Origin: Paludibacteraceae bacterium
GTDB taxonomy: Bacteria > Bacteroidota > Bacteroidia > Bacteroidales > Paludibacteraceae
Assembly (NCBI GenBank): GCA_024401435.1
Contig: JAKSLB010000006.1
Span: 1 to 64,000 of the forward strand
Length of the DNA stretch: 64,000 bases
Direction: 5' to 3'
Part shown: in pieces, positions 26,069-35,762 of the stretch
Layout of the letters: each line of letters starts with the position of its first letter
How positions within the stretch are numbered: the first letter of the stretch is position 1
Notes under the pieces: model-generated
What the model was told of the DNA's origin: nothing
Seen by the model: only the letters and a program-made list of their open reading frames with translations
The model's database searches: none
Program-made: the position numbers and the translations under genes

Positions 26069-27258
26069 CGAATTCAAGTCTAAAAAGGATCTTCATCCTG
26101 TTTTATTCCTTATTAATTATTGCTGCTTTGTTTCCGGTTGAGGCTTTCGCTTCTACTCGAATAAGTGTATTGACATCGATGCCTTGTGATCAGGAGATAT
26201 ATACGTTGTGGGGACATTCTGCGATACGTGTAAAAACGGAAGAACAAGATTGTGTGTATAATTATGGTGTTTTTTCTTTTGGAGAGGGCTTTGTATATAA
26301 ATTTGTGAAAGGAGAAACCGATTATTGGTTGCAAAGAGAACACATGAATTCGGTTTTCTCGGAGGTGTCTTTGGAAAAAAACACCTATTTTTACGAACAA
26401 GTTTTAAATGTATCAGAAGAAGAGGCCTCTGCTATTTACGAAGCATTGAAACTTAATGCTTTGAGAGAAAACAGGTATTATCGATATAATTTCTTTTATG
26501 ATAATTGTGCCACACGTCCTCGTGATTTAATAGAAAAGATCTTGGGAGATTTGGATTATCCGAAATTAAATAATACGGATACTTATAGAGATAAGGTACA
26601 TGCATTAACGGAGAAAGAACCATGGTTATTGTTTGGTATTGATTTGTGCTTGGGTAGTGAAACAGATAGGATAATTAGCGATTATGATGTTATGTTTCTT
26701 CCTCATGAATTGATGCTTGCCTATGATAAAACAAATCGAATGAAAGATGGACAAAAAGTCCCATTGATTCAAGAGACAAATGTTTTATATAAACCATATC
26801 CAAATGAAGAAAATCCGACACCGTTTTGGTTGACGCCAATATTTGTGTTTGCTTTTCTCGCCATACTTATTGCTTTGTTTACTTTATGGCAATATAAGAC
26901 AAGAAATAAGAATGTATTGATAGATTGCATTCTTTTTGGCGTCTATGGATTGATAGGTTTACTATTGTTTTTCTTGACATTCTTTTCCACACATCCTTGT
27001 GTGAATCCAAATTTTAATTTGTTTTGGTGCAATCCTGTGCAATTGTTATTCCCTTTATTCTATTTTATAAAGCCATTAAAACGAGTACTAACCATATATT
27101 TATGGGCTAATATTTTTACATGTCTCATACCAATAATTGGATATTCTTTCATACCGCAAGAGTTCCATATTGCAGTGATTCCGTTGGCAATTATTATGAT
27201 TGTGAGAAGTCTCTACCTCCTTATTATAAGAGGAGAAATAAAAAAAATACAATTCTGA
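26065..27258 (+). CDS. DUF4105 (Lnb-type) membrane protein
   Basis: 397 aa. Signal anchor (about 8-30), a periplasmic DUF4105 domain to about 250, with WGHSAIR (His51) and NCATRPRD (Cys148), then about five transmembrane helices to the C-terminus. The Pfam family carries the name Lnb N-terminal periplasmic domain; Lnb was reported, as I recall, as the lipoprotein N-acyltransferase of Bacteroides. The layout here (periplasmic His/Cys domain plus membrane domain) fits that role, but paralogues exist and activity here is inferred. Confidence 0.85.
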   Translation: MTNSSLKRIFILFYSLLIIAALFPVEAFASTRISVLTSMPCDQEIYTLWGHSAIRVKTEEQDCVYNYGVFSFGEGFVYKFVKGETDYWLQREHMNSVFSEVSLEKNTYFYEQVLNVSEEEASAIYEALKLNALRENRYYRYNFFYDNCATRPRDLIEKILGDLDYPKLNNTDTYRDKVHALTEKEPWLLFGIDLCLGSETDRIISDYDVMFLPHELMLAYDKTNRMKDGQKVPLIQETNVLYKPYPNEENPTPFWLTPIFVFAFLAILIALFTLWQYKTRNKNVLIDCILFGVYGLIGLLLFFLTFFSTHPCVNPNFNLFWCNPVQLLFPLFYFIKPLKRVLTIYLWANIFTCLIPIIGYSFIPQEFHIAVIPLAIIMIVRSLYLLIIRGEIKKIQF

Positions 27259-27302
27259 CATAAAAAGTTTGCAAAAAAAAGACTAAGCAAAGAAAAAAAA
27301 AG

Positions 27303-27310
27303 TAAATTTG
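27303..27310 (+). promoter_or_regulatory. -7 box of the mini-lipoprotein pair
   Basis: TAAATTTG, 28 nt upstream of the ATG at 27339. No -33 TTTG at standard spacing. Confidence 0.45.
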
Positions 27311-27338
27311 CATATTGATAATTATAAAACAAGATACG

Positions 27339-27467
27339 ATGAAGACATTAAAAATGATTATTGCTGCAGTGTTATTGCTATTGGCAATGAGTGCATGTAA
27401 ACAACAATTGTGCCCAGGTTATGGTAATTTGCATACTGAAGTGACTGAAATTCAACAAAATGCTTAA
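27339..27467 (+). CDS. Mini-lipoprotein, 42 aa
   Basis: MKTLKMIIAAV begins a typical type II signal peptide, with Cys20 in MSAC as the lipidation site; the mature part is only 23 residues and contains one more Cys (QQLCPGYGN). It ends inside the start of the next frame (8-nt overlap). Too short for family assignment; the signal and its own promoter box support that it is real. Confidence 0.65.
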   Translation: MKTLKMIIAAVLLLLAMSACKQQLCPGYGNLHTEVTEIQQNA

Positions 27468-27555
27468 TGTTTATAAGTATATAAGAATTTTTGTTGCCCT
27501 TTTAATTGTGACAATATTCGTGGTTTCGTGTAAATCAGGTTGCGGGTGTTTCTAA
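27460..27555 (+). CDS. Mini-lipoprotein, 31 aa, Cys-rich
   Basis: ATG at 27460 lies within the end of the previous frame. A short basic and hydrophobic signal (MLNVYKYIRIF) leads to VVSC, with the lipidation Cys at 24, leaving an 8-residue mature peptide with two further cysteines (CKSGCGCF). The overlapping order of two lipoprotein-like frames argues against chance. Confidence 0.55.
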   Translation: MLNVYKYIRIFVALLIVTIFVVSCKSGCGCF

Positions 27556-27578
27556 TAAAGGGGTAAGTATTTTTATGC

Positions 27579-27596
27579 ACGTTATGTAAATAACGT
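27579..27596 (+). terminator. Small hairpin between mini-lipoproteins and gapA
   Basis: ACGTTAT and ATAACGT form a perfect 7-bp stem with a GTAA loop. There is no T run, so it may be a weak terminator or an mRNA-stabilising stem. No exact TAnnTTTG box for gapA was found between here and 27652. Confidence 0.35.
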
Positions 27597-27651
27597 TGTG
27601 GTTTCTTATTTGTGAGAATTATTATTTGTTTAACATAAATATAAATTTAAA

Positions 27652-28680
27652 ATGGTAAAAGTTGCTATTAATGGTTTCGGACGTATTGGACGTCTTGCAT
27701 TCCGTCAAATGTTTGAGGCAGATGGTTATGAAGTAGTTGCAATCAACGACTTGACAAGCCCTGCAATGCTTGCTCACCTTTTGAAATATGATACTGCTCA
27801 AGGTGGTTTCGCTGGTAAATTCGGTGAAGGAAAACACACAGTTTCTTCAACTGAAGATTCTATCATCGTTGACGGTAAAGAAATCAAAATCTCTAAAGAG
27901 GCAGACGCTAACAATTGCCCTTGGAAGAAATACAATGTAGACGTTGTATTGGAATGTACAGGTTTCTATACTGCAAAAGATAAAGCACAAGCTCATATCA
28001 ACGCTGGTGCAAAGAAAGTTGTTATCTCTGCTCCTGCAGGAAACGACCTTCCTACTATCGTATTCAATGTTAACCACAAGACTTTAACAAAGAACGATAA
28101 CATCATCTCTGCTGCTTCTTGTACAACTAACTGCTTGGCTCCAATGGCTGCAGCTTTGAACAATTACGCTCCAATCCAATCAGGTATCATGTCAACTATC
28201 CACGCTTATACTGGTGACCAAATGATTCTTGATGGTCCTCAACGTAAGGGTGATCTTCGTCGTTCTCGTGCAGGTGCAATGAACATCGTTCCTAACTCAA
28301 CAGGTGCTGCTAAGGCTATCGGTTTGGTTATCCCTGAATTGAACGGTAAGTTGATCGGTTCTGCTCAACGTATCCCAACTCCTACAGGATCAACAACTAT
28401 CTTGATCGCTGTTGTTAAGGGTAAAGATATCACTAAAGAAGGAATCAACGCTGCTATGAAGGCTGCTCAAACTGAATCTTACGGATATACTGAAGATCAA
28501 ATCGTTTCTTCTGATATCATCGGTATGAAGTTCGGTTCATTGTTCGATGCTACTCAAACTATGGTTTCTAAGATCGACGATGATACATATCAAGTACAAG
28601 TTGTTTCTTGGTATGATAACGAGAACTCTTATACTTCTCAAATGGTTAGAACTATCAAGTATTTCGCAGAAAACTGCTAA
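27652..28680 (+). CDS. gapA: Glyceraldehyde-3-phosphate dehydrogenase
   Basis: 342 aa glycolytic enzyme. NAD-binding INGFGRIGR at residues 6-14, catalytic Cys157 in SCTTNC, and WYDNENSY near the C-terminus. Codon choice is visibly different from neighbours (many C-ending codons such as ATC, AAC, TTC), as expected for a highly expressed gene. It ends with a strong terminator. Confidence 0.98.
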   Translation: MVKVAINGFGRIGRLAFRQMFEADGYEVVAINDLTSPAMLAHLLKYDTAQGGFAGKFGEGKHTVSSTEDSIIVDGKEIKISKEADANNCPWKKYNVDVVLECTGFYTAKDKAQAHINAGAKKVVISAPAGNDLPTIVFNVNHKTLTKNDNIISAASCTTNCLAPMAAALNNYAPIQSGIMSTIHAYTGDQMILDGPQRKGDLRRSRAGAMNIVPNSTGAAKAIGLVIPELNGKLIGSAQRIPTPTGSTTILIAVVKGKDITKEGINAAMKAAQTESYGYTEDQIVSSDIIGMKFGSLFDATQTMVSKIDDDTYQVQVVSWYDNENSYTSQMVRTIKYFAENC

Positions 28681-28701
28681 TTACAAGATTTGCTATAATC
28701 A

Positions 28702-28733
28702 AAAAGCTCAAACTTATGTTTGAGCTTTTTTTT
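28702..28733 (+). terminator. Intrinsic terminator of gapA
   Basis: A 12-bp stem (28702-28713 with 28718-28729), loop TTAT, followed by a T run to 28733. Confidence 0.92.
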
Positions 28734-28835
28734 GTTATAAAGATTAGAATCTACAATAGTTTTCTTTGAACGATGCAATCTTTTACCCTTTTTGTGCGCA
28801 AGATTATCGGTAGTGGTATTATGATTCTGGATGGT

Positions 28836-28857
28836 GACAAAAACAGACTTAATCTGT
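28836..28857 (-). terminator. Weak terminator at the end of the ilv operon
   Basis: On the minus strand AACAGA and TCTGTT form a 6-bp stem overlapping the stop codon of the thioesterase gene, followed by TTTTTG. The stem is short. Confidence 0.35.
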
Positions 28858-29607
28858 TATGTATTTGTCGTTAAATGTTTGTTCGGTAAATAGTAATCTG
28901 CTTTTGCATGCAATGCTACCATCTTCCTTTTTAAGAATGATTATAAATTCTGTTTTGGAGAGTTCTGTTTTTTGTAATGTGATTGTTTCACCAAACATGC
29001 ACTCTTCGATATATTCAATTTCAAATCTTTTGATTTCCCTTTTGCTGAATTTGTGTAATGTAAATGCGTCAATGATATGTTCAACATATTTGGCACTATT
29101 TAAATGCTGGTTTATGTCTACATCGCTATATTTTACACGGAATGTTTCTGTTGTCCCTGTCGCAGGGTCGACAATCTTACCTGCTTTGTCAATAGGACAA
29201 TCTTTCGCAGTCACATATTGCTCAAGCCCCATACCTGTTAAATTGATGGGTTTTCTGCTTTCTGAATCAATCATAGCCCAAATAGTACGAGCATAGCCTA
29301 TGATTTTATTGTCCTCTCCGATAATGGTGAAATTCCTTAACGTGAAGCTTCTCAATAATCCTTCGATCCATGTTTGTACTTTTACTTTTTCTGCATTAAT
29401 TGGATGCCTAGTCAATTCTATGGCAATTCGGGAAAGAACCCATGTTTTTTTGTTTTCGTTGAGTTGTTTAATTCCAAATCCTCTATCATTGGAATGGTGA
29501 CCAGCTGCATTTAATAAATTGTTGATGAGTAAGGGAAACGTGAGTCTCCCTCTAAAATCCACTTCAAAGGGTTGTACGGTAAAAAAATGTTCTCCAATTG
29601 CTTCCAT
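28849..29607 (-). CDS. Acyl-ACP thioesterase
   Basis: 252 aa with two hotdog halves of the FatA/FatB-like family. The N-terminal pattern EVDFRGRLTFPLLINNLLNAAGHHS and the C-terminal half with VDINQHLNSAKYVEH (catalytic Asn/His region about 165-180) are clear. It releases fatty acids from acyl-carrier protein. It is the last gene of the branched-chain amino-acid operon, 5 nt after ilvN. In that context a link to branched-chain fatty-acid supply is possible but not shown. Confidence 0.88.
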   Translation of the reverse strand: MEAIGEHFFTVQPFEVDFRGRLTFPLLINNLLNAAGHHSNDRGFGIKQLNENKKTWVLSRIAIELTRHPINAEKVKVQTWIEGLLRSFTLRNFTIIGEDNKIIGYARTIWAMIDSESRKPINLTGMGLEQYVTAKDCPIDKAGKIVDPATGTTETFRVKYSDVDINQHLNSAKYVEHIIDAFTLHKFSKREIKRFEIEYIEECMFGETITLQKTELSKTEFIIILKKEDGSIACKSRLLFTEQTFNDKYITD

Positions 29608-29612
29608 AAGTG

Positions 29613-30161
29613 TTATTCTAGATTCCTTTTCGATTCTATTTTATCTAACATATCAGATAAACGTTCGATTTTCGATTTGTTGATGGCAATTCGTCCTGAA
29701 CGTATGAATTGTAATATGGTGAGTTTTTCGCTTAATTCGTTAAATAGTCCTTGCGTTTCATCATAATGACCCGTTTTCTCTAACACAACACAATTTTCTG
29801 TTATTTCAAGAATACGTATGTTGTATTTCCGGATAAGTTCTTCAATAGATCCTAGACGAAGGAATTGGTCTGTCGCCACTTTGTATAATGCAATTTCTTG
29901 ATAAACAAGTTCTTCGTCTGTATTAAAAAATGATTTGATGATATCTACTCGTTTGTCAATTTGTTTTACAACTTTTTCTATCGTGTCACTGTCTGATTCT
30001 GTGGTAACAGTAAACTTGTGAATTCCTTCTAAGGCAGATGGGGATACGGATAATGTTTCAATGTTTAATCCTCTTCGGGTAAAAACATTACTTATTTGAT
30101 TCAGCAAACCGACATGGTTTTCCGAAAAAATGGTTACAGTATATAGTTTCTTTTCCATCAT
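29613..30161 (-). CDS. ilvN: Acetolactate synthase small subunit
   Basis: 182 aa regulatory subunit. N-terminal ACT domain (TIFSENHVGLLNQISNVFTRRGLNIETL) conferring valine feedback, followed by the C-terminal activation domain. It overlaps ilvB by 4 nt. Confidence 0.94.
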   Translation of the reverse strand: MMEKKLYTVTIFSENHVGLLNQISNVFTRRGLNIETLSVSPSALEGIHKFTVTTESDSDTIEKVVKQIDKRVDIIKSFFNTDEELVYQEIALYKVATDQFLRLGSIEELIRKYNIRILEITENCVVLEKTGHYDETQGLFNELSEKLTILQFIRSGRIAINKSKIERLSDMLDKIESKRNLE

Positions 30162-31843
30162 CCTTTAGGCATTAAAATATTTGTAATAGTTTCTCCCGCA
30201 GGAGTCATTGGATAAATTAGACCGTATTCCTCTACATCTACAACGAGAAGATAAGGTTTGTCGTCGCTTAGCATATCTTGTATGGCTTCGTCTAATTCTT
30301 CATGATGTGTTACATGACGATTCCGTATTTGATATGCATCAGCGATTTGATTAAAATTAGGATTGACCATAAGGGTGGATGAATATCTTTCGTTGTAAAA
30401 TAACTCTTGTAATTGACGAACCATTCCTAGATAATTATTGTTTAGCAAAATCATTTTCACACCAATTTGACTTTGAAGAATCGTTCCTAATTCTTGAATG
30501 GTCATTTGAAATCCTCCATCTCCAGCAAACATACAAACGGTTCTGTTTGGCATACCTATTTTAGCACCAATTGCCGCGGGAAGTCCAAATCCCATAGTTC
30601 CTAATCCTCCGGATGTGATAACGCTTCTTGTTTGTTTGTATTGAAAATAACGAACAGCAGCCATTTGATTTTGACCGACATCAGTTACAAGAATAGCATT
30701 ATGATTAGTGGCATCAGAAACTTTCCTTACCACTTCGCCCATATTTATTTTCCCGTCCTGAGAATTAAGTTCTCTTTGAATGACTTTTTTGTATTCCGTA
30801 TCTTCGTAAACAGAGAAAGAATCGACCCATTCTTTATGTTGTGCACTGTTGATTTTTTCTGTTAACGCAGGAATGGTTTCTTTCGCGTTTCCTAATATTT
30901 TTGCAGTTGATTTGATGTTTTTATCGATTTCTGATATGTCGATGTCTAAATGCACGATTTTCGCTTGTTTTGCATAGGTGTTGACATTTCCTGTGACACG
31001 GTCATCAAAACGCATTCCTATGGCAATAAGAACATCACATTCGTTAGTTTTTATATTGGGTGCCATGTTGCCATACATTCCAACAAATCCTTTGTTTAAT
31101 CGAAAATCAGAAGGCATGGCAGAAAGTCCTAATAATGTTGAAGCCGCAGGAATATCTGCTTTTGTAAGAAACTTGAGAAGTTCATCTTCCGCATGTCCAA
31201 GTACGACACCTTGGCCTACAATCGCAAGAGGCTTTTTTGCGTTATTGATAATTTCTGCAGCTGTCTCTATTTGTCTTTGATTAATATCTGGACTAGGTAT
31301 ATAACCTCTATAATAAGTACATTTCTTATGGAAAAATTCAGCATTTTCTACTTGTGCATTTTTGGTGAAATCCAGAACAACAGGACCAGGACGACCAGTG
31401 GTGGCAATATAAAATGCCCTTGCTAAAGCAATGGAAATCTCATTGGCACTTCGGATTTGATACGCCCATTTGGAAATAGGTTGTGTGATACCTACCATGT
31501 CGATTTCTTGAAAGGCGTCTGTTCCTAAGGCAGAAGTTCCCACTTGTCCTGTGATGACAATGAGGGGAGTACTGTCAATCATTGCATCACCGATACCTGT
31601 GATGACGTTAGTTGCTCCTGGACCCGATGTGACAATACATACACCAGGTTTGCCAGATGCCCTTGCGTAACCTTGCGCTGCATGAACTACACCTTGTTCA
31701 TGACGCATAAGTGTGTAGTTGAATTTGTCTAAATAATCGTATAATGCATCGAAGACTGGAATGATAGTTCCTCCAGGATAACCGAATATGGTATCAACAC
31801 CTTCGGCGCGTAACGATTCCATTAAGATATATGAACCTTTCAT
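30158..31843 (-). CDS. ilvB: Acetolactate synthase large subunit
   Basis: 561 aa thiamine-diphosphate enzyme condensing pyruvate (or pyruvate and 2-ketobutyrate) in valine/isoleucine synthesis. The catalytic Glu is in RHEQGVVH (about residue 45-50), and the ThDP motif is GDGGFQMT ... NNNYLGMV near 440-470. Full length. It starts 13 nt after ilvD. Confidence 0.96.
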   Translation of the reverse strand: MKGSYILMESLRAEGVDTIFGYPGGTIIPVFDALYDYLDKFNYTLMRHEQGVVHAAQGYARASGKPGVCIVTSGPGATNVITGIGDAMIDSTPLIVITGQVGTSALGTDAFQEIDMVGITQPISKWAYQIRSANEISIALARAFYIATTGRPGPVVLDFTKNAQVENAEFFHKKCTYYRGYIPSPDINQRQIETAAEIINNAKKPLAIVGQGVVLGHAEDELLKFLTKADIPAASTLLGLSAMPSDFRLNKGFVGMYGNMAPNIKTNECDVLIAIGMRFDDRVTGNVNTYAKQAKIVHLDIDISEIDKNIKSTAKILGNAKETIPALTEKINSAQHKEWVDSFSVYEDTEYKKVIQRELNSQDGKINMGEVVRKVSDATNHNAILVTDVGQNQMAAVRYFQYKQTRSVITSGGLGTMGFGLPAAIGAKIGMPNRTVCMFAGDGGFQMTIQELGTILQSQIGVKMILLNNNYLGMVRQLQELFYNERYSSTLMVNPNFNQIADAYQIRNRHVTHHEELDEAIQDMLSDDKPYLLVVDVEEYGLIYPMTPAGETITNILMPKG

Positions 31844-31856
31844 GTTGATGAAATAA

Positions 31857-33686
31857 TTATTCTACAATTCGTATGCCTCCTTTATCAGCGGAAGCAACCA
31901 TACTTGCATACGCTTTTAATGCCTTAGAAACAATTCTGTCTCGGTTGGGTTTCCATGCATTTTTGCCTTTTGCCTCTTCTTCCTTTCTTCTGTTTGCTAA
32001 CTCTTCGTCGGAAAGTTTTACGTTGATAGATCTGCTTGGGATGTCAATTTCAATTATATCACCATCGCGAACTAATCCAATATTACCACCAGAAGCCGCC
32101 TCAGGAGATATGTGACCAATTGATAGACCAGATGTTCCGCCAGAGAACCTTCCATCCGTGATCAGTGCACAAACTTTACCTAAGTGTTTGGATTTAATGT
32201 ATGAAGTAGGGTAGAGCATTTCTTGCATTCCTGGTCCTCCCTTAGGACCTTCGTGCGTGATTACCACGACATCCCCCGCTTTTACTTCTCCGTTTAGAAT
32301 TCCATCGCATGCATTTTCTTGAGATTGAAAAACTTTCGCGGGACCGCTAAAATGCCATATGCTTTCGTCTACACCTGCAGTTTTGATGACGCAGCCATCT
32401 ATGGCAATATTCCCTTTCAATACTGCTAATCCTCCATCTTTGGTATACGCATGGTTAAGATCTCGTATGCAACCGTTGGTACGGTCTGTGTCCAAAGAAT
32501 CAAAATAACAATTTTGAGACCCCATGGTGAGGTTAAATCGATGAGCAGGGGCACTTTTGTATTTGTTTAAAGCATAGTCTGTGACATTTTTACTAGTGAT
32601 ATCATATAAATTGATAGCTTCCCCTAATGAAAGTCCGTCGACGCGTTTCACGTTAGTATTAATCAGCCCGTTTTTAGTTAATTCTGCCAAAATGGCCATA
32701 ACACCACCTGCACGATTTACATCTTCTATGTGGTATTTTTGTGTGTTTGGAGCCACTTTGCATATGCATGGTACTTTACGTGAAAGTTGGTCAATGTCAT
32801 CCATTGTAAAATTAACGCCGGCTTCATGTGCTACAGCTAATAGATGGAGTACGGTGTTGGTGGAACCTCCCATTGCAATGTCAAGTGTCATAGCGTTTAA
32901 GAAGGCATCTTTAGTTGCAATATTTAACGGAAGAACGCTTTCGTCTCCATCTCTGTAATATTTATATGCGTTATCAACAATGATTTTAGCTGCATCTACA
33001 AAAAGTTGCTCGCGATTTTTATGAGTAGCAACAATACTTCCGTTCCCTGGTAATGCGAATCCTAATGCTTCATTTAGACAGTTCATTGAATTTGCAGTAA
33101 ACATGCCTGAACAAGAACCGCACGTAGGACAAGCACATTGTTCAACGTTTTTTATTTCATCATCAGAGACATTGTCATCTGCAGCTTTTACCATTGCATC
33201 AATAAGATCTAAATGCTGACTATTCCAAATACCAGCTTCCATTGGACCTCCAGAAACAAATATTGTTGGTATATTCAGTCGCATTGTGGCAAGAAGCATT
33301 CCTGGTGTTATTTTATCGCAGTTGCTGATACAAATCATTGCATCAGCTTTATGAGCGTTCACCATATATTCCACGCTGTCGGCAATTAAATCTCTAGAGG
33401 GTAAAGAATAGAGCATTCCGTCATGTCCCATAGCAATACCATCATCGATGGCAATTGTGTTAAATTCTGCCGCGAAACAGCCTAACTTTTCGATTTCCTT
33501 TTTTACTTTTTGCCCGATTTCATGTAAATGTACATGCCCAGGTACAAATTGTGTGAAGGAATTTACAATGGCAATTATTGGTTTGCCTAATTGATCATCA
33601 TTCATTCCGTTAGCGTGCCAAAGCGCTCTTGCACCGGCCATTCTTCTGCCTTGAGTACACAAGTTACTTCTTAATTCGTTTTTCAT
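31857..33686 (-). CDS. ilvD: Dihydroxy-acid dehydratase
   Basis: 609 aa Fe-S enzyme making 2-keto acids for valine and isoleucine. Cysteine motifs are CISNCDK (about 118-125) and [11 protein letters not shown] (about 187-197); GRFSGGTSG marks the C-terminal domain. It is the first gene of ilvD-ilvB-ilvN-thioesterase. ilvC is not in this stretch. No branched-chain-rich leader peptide is visible. Confidence 0.97.
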   Translation of the reverse strand: MKNELRSNLCTQGRRMAGARALWHANGMNDDQLGKPIIAIVNSFTQFVPGHVHLHEIGQKVKKEIEKLGCFAAEFNTIAIDDGIAMGHDGMLYSLPSRDLIADSVEYMVNAHKADAMICISNCDKITPGMLLATMRLNIPTIFVSGGPMEAGIWNSQHLDLIDAMVKAADDNVSDDEIKNVEQCACPTCGSCSGMFTANSMNCLNEALGFALPGNGSIVATHKNREQLFVDAAKIIVDNAYKYYRDGDESVLPLNIATKDAFLNAMTLDIAMGGSTNTVLHLLAVAHEAGVNFTMDDIDQLSRKVPCICKVAPNTQKYHIEDVNRAGGVMAILAELTKNGLINTNVKRVDGLSLGEAINLYDITSKNVTDYALNKYKSAPAHRFNLTMGSQNCYFDSLDTDRTNGCIRDLNHAYTKDGGLAVLKGNIAIDGCVIKTAGVDESIWHFSGPAKVFQSQENACDGILNGEVKAGDVVVITHEGPKGGPGMQEMLYPTSYIKSKHLGKVCALITDGRFSGGTSGLSIGHISPEAASGGNIGLVRDGDIIEIDIPSRSINVKLSDEELANRRKEEEAKGKNAWKPNRDRIVSKALKAYASMVASADKGGIRIVE

Positions 33687-33721
33687 AATTGATGATAATT
33701 TACTATAGAATCGAATTATTG

Positions 33722-33729
33722 CAAATATA
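33722..33729 (-). promoter_or_regulatory. -7 box of the ilvD operon
   Basis: The minus strand reads TATATTTG, 36 nt upstream of the ATG at 33686. The rest of 33687-33931 is very AT-rich spacer with A and T runs and no gene. Confidence 0.5.
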
Positions 33730-33931
33730 CAAAAATGATTGCATTATTTGAAGTATTTTAAAAGTAGATTATGAGATGTGACGATTTAAAAATATTAAAA
33801 ATTTTTATTTTTTTTGTGATAGATGATAGGTGAGTGTATTATGGAGAATTCATGAAAAAAAATCGATGAAAGGGTAAATTTTAAAAAAAAACAAGGACCA
33901 AACTAAAAAAAAATTTTTTGTGTGTGTTTTA

Positions 33932-33963
33932 TTTGTTGCGGAAATGAATAATAATTATCTTTG
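33932..33963 (+). promoter_or_regulatory. Promoter of the exopolysaccharide operon
   Basis: TTTG at 33932-33935 and TATCTTTG at 33956-33963 are 20 nt apart. Transcription should start near 33970, giving an 85-nt leader before upxY. Confidence 0.75.
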
Positions 33964-33991
33964 TAAATTGTATGTTCTACTGAGTGTTTTT

Positions 33992-34035
33992 GCTTTGCTG
34001 CGGTTTGGTAGTAATGTTACTATCAACCGCGAAGC
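33992..34035 (+). promoter_or_regulatory. Structured leader hairpin before upxY
   Basis: GCGGTT pairs with AACCGC and the inner GGTAGTAA with TTACTATC (one bulged T, one G-T pair), spanning 34000-34030; outer GCTT and AAGC (33992-33995 and 34032-34035) extend it. No T run follows, so it is not a simple terminator. UpxY proteins act on the leader of their own operon, so this is the obvious candidate control element. Confidence 0.5.
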
Positions 34036-34054
34036 GCACCCAAAAGTCACATAA

Positions 34055-34594
34055 ATGGCAGAAAATAAGAATGTTAAATGGTTCGTTGCAAAAACAAGAG
34101 CTAAGCAAGAAAAATCCGTGGCTCAGCAGATTTTAGATGCTGGAGTTGAATCTTTTTTGCCTATTCGAACCGAAATTAAGGATTGGCATGATCGTAAAAA
34201 GAAAGTAGAGACGGTTTTAATACCTAACACGGTTTTTATTCATGCAGAAAAAGAGGAAGCCATTAGTTTGCATAATGATAAAGGAATTCAAATTTCGTTC
34301 TTACGAGATATGACAGGAATAAACAAAAATCAATTACTTGTTATTCCTGATACACAAATGAATGATTTTATTCGTTTTTTGAAAATTACGGAAAACGAAT
34401 GCCAGGTTGAACCGCAAGCGTTGTATTTGGAAGGTGATAAAGTTATTGTGAAAGATGGACCATTTAAGGGAATCATAGGTGATTTAGTCCGATTGGATGG
34501 GAAAAATAAAGTTTTGGTTCGTTTGGATAATTTGATTGCATGTTCTGTCCAAATTTCGTTAGATTCTGTAGAAAAAATTAAAGATATCATATAA
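34055..34594 (+). CDS. UpxY-family transcription antiterminator
   Basis: 179 aa NusG-like protein: N-terminal NGN domain (WFVAKTRAKQEKSVAQQI, about 9-110) and C-terminal KOW-type segment (VIVKDGPFKGIIGDLVRLDG, about 127-150). UpxY/RfaH-like proteins bind RNA polymerase at the leader of their own polysaccharide operon and prevent early termination. First gene of the exopolysaccharide operon, 2 nt before rfbB; no UpxZ-type inhibitor gene is next to it. Confidence 0.88.
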   Translation: MAENKNVKWFVAKTRAKQEKSVAQQILDAGVESFLPIRTEIKDWHDRKKKVETVLIPNTVFIHAEKEEAISLHNDKGIQISFLRDMTGINKNQLLVIPDTQMNDFIRFLKITENECQVEPQALYLEGDKVIVKDGPFKGIIGDLVRLDGKNKVLVRLDNLIACSVQISLDSVEKIKDII

Positions 34595-34596
34595 AT

Positions 34597-35739
34597 ATGG
34601 CTTTCAAAAGAAGTATTGTTATTACAGGAGGTGCTGGTTTTATAGGCTCACACGTTGTTCGCTTGTTTGTGAACAATTATTCAGATTATAAAATCATCAA
34701 TTTAGATAAATTGACGTATGCTGGAAATTTGGCAAATCTAAAAGATGTGGAAGATAAAGAAAATTACAGGTTCGTTAAAATGGATATATGTGATTTTGAT
34801 GCTTTCCTTCAGCTGATGAAAGATGAAAATGTCGATGGTATTATTCATTTAGCAGCAGAAAGTCATGTAGATAGAAGTATTCGTGATCCATTTACATTTG
34901 CCCGTACTAATGTGATGGGTACATTATCGTTACTTCAAGCAGCAAAATTATATTGGGAGTCATTACCTGAGAAATTTGAAGGTAAAAGATTCTACCATAT
35001 TTCGACAGATGAGGTTTATGGGGCATTAAAAATGACTCATCCAGAGGGAATAAAACCTCCATTTACAACGACAGCGTCTAGTAGTGAACATCATTTAGCC
35101 TATGGTGAGGATTTCTTTTACGAAACAACCAAGTACAATCCTCATTCTCCATATTCGGCAAGTAAGGCTAGTTCTGACCATTTTGTCCGTGCCTTTCATG
35201 ATACGTATGGAATGCCAACGATTGTAACAAATTGTTCAAACAATTACGGACCATATCAGTTCCCAGAAAAGTTAATTCCACTTTTCATCAATAATATACG
35301 TCATCGTAAACCACTTCCTGTTTATGGAAAGGGTGAAAATGTTCGTGACTGGTTGTTTGTAGAGGATCATGCACGTGCTATTGATTTAATATTCCATAAA
35401 GGAAATATTGCCGAGACATACAATATCGGAGGTTTTAATGAGTGGAAAAACATCGATATTATTAAGGTTGTTATCAAAACTGTCGATCGATTGTTAGGAA
35501 GAAAAGAGGGTGAAGATATGAATTTAATCACCTATGTGACAGATCGTCTTGGTCATGATGCACGATATGCCATAGATTCAACGAAACTTCAAAAAGAGCT
35601 TGGATGGGAACCAAGTCTTCAATTTGAAGAAGGAATAGAAAAAACTGTTCGTTGGTATTTAGATCATCAGGAATGGATGGATAATATCACCAGTGGTGAT
35701 TATGAAAAGTATTATGACGAAATGTATGGTAAAAAATAA
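34597..35739 (+). CDS. rfbB: dTDP-glucose 4,6-dehydratase
   Basis: 380 aa extended SDR. NAD motif [20 protein letters not shown] near 85, catalytic region HISTDEVYG near 131 and [11 protein letters not shown] (Tyr/Lys about 187-191). Makes dTDP-4-keto-6-deoxyglucose. The other rhamnose genes (rfbA, rfbC, rfbD) are absent from the window, so the product probably feeds the amino-sugar branch via the aminotransferase downstream, or rhamnose genes lie elsewhere. Confidence 0.94.
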   Translation: MAFKRSIVITGGAGFIGSHVVRLFVNNYSDYKIINLDKLTYAGNLANLKDVEDKENYRFVKMDICDFDAFLQLMKDENVDGIIHLAAESHVDRSIRDPFTFARTNVMGTLSLLQAAKLYWESLPEKFEGKRFYHISTDEVYGALKMTHPEGIKPPFTTTASSSEHHLAYGEDFFYETTKYNPHSPYSASKASSDHFVRAFHDTYGMPTIVTNCSNNYGPYQFPEKLIPLFINNIRHRKPLPVYGKGENVRDWLFVEDHARAIDLIFHKGNIAETYNIGGFNEWKNIDIIKVVIKTVDRLLGRKEGEDMNLITYVTDRLGHDARYAIDSTKLQKELGWEPSLQFEEGIEKTVRWYLDHQEWMDNITSGDYEKYYDEMYGKK

Positions 35740-35762
35740 GTGTACTATTTATCAATAATATT

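Noticed and set aside
27847..28077. Antisense frame inside gapA
   Set aside because: It follows from the biased codon use of gapA and has no start signal or family likeness.
33687..33760. Attenuator or leader peptide for the ilv operon
   Set aside because: No short frame rich in Leu, Ile or Val codons and no pair of alternative hairpins are visible.
33780..33931. A/T runs as a repeat or origin-like region
   Set aside because: No repeated unit, DnaA box cluster or unwinding element stands out; it is ordinary AT-rich spacer between divergent operons.
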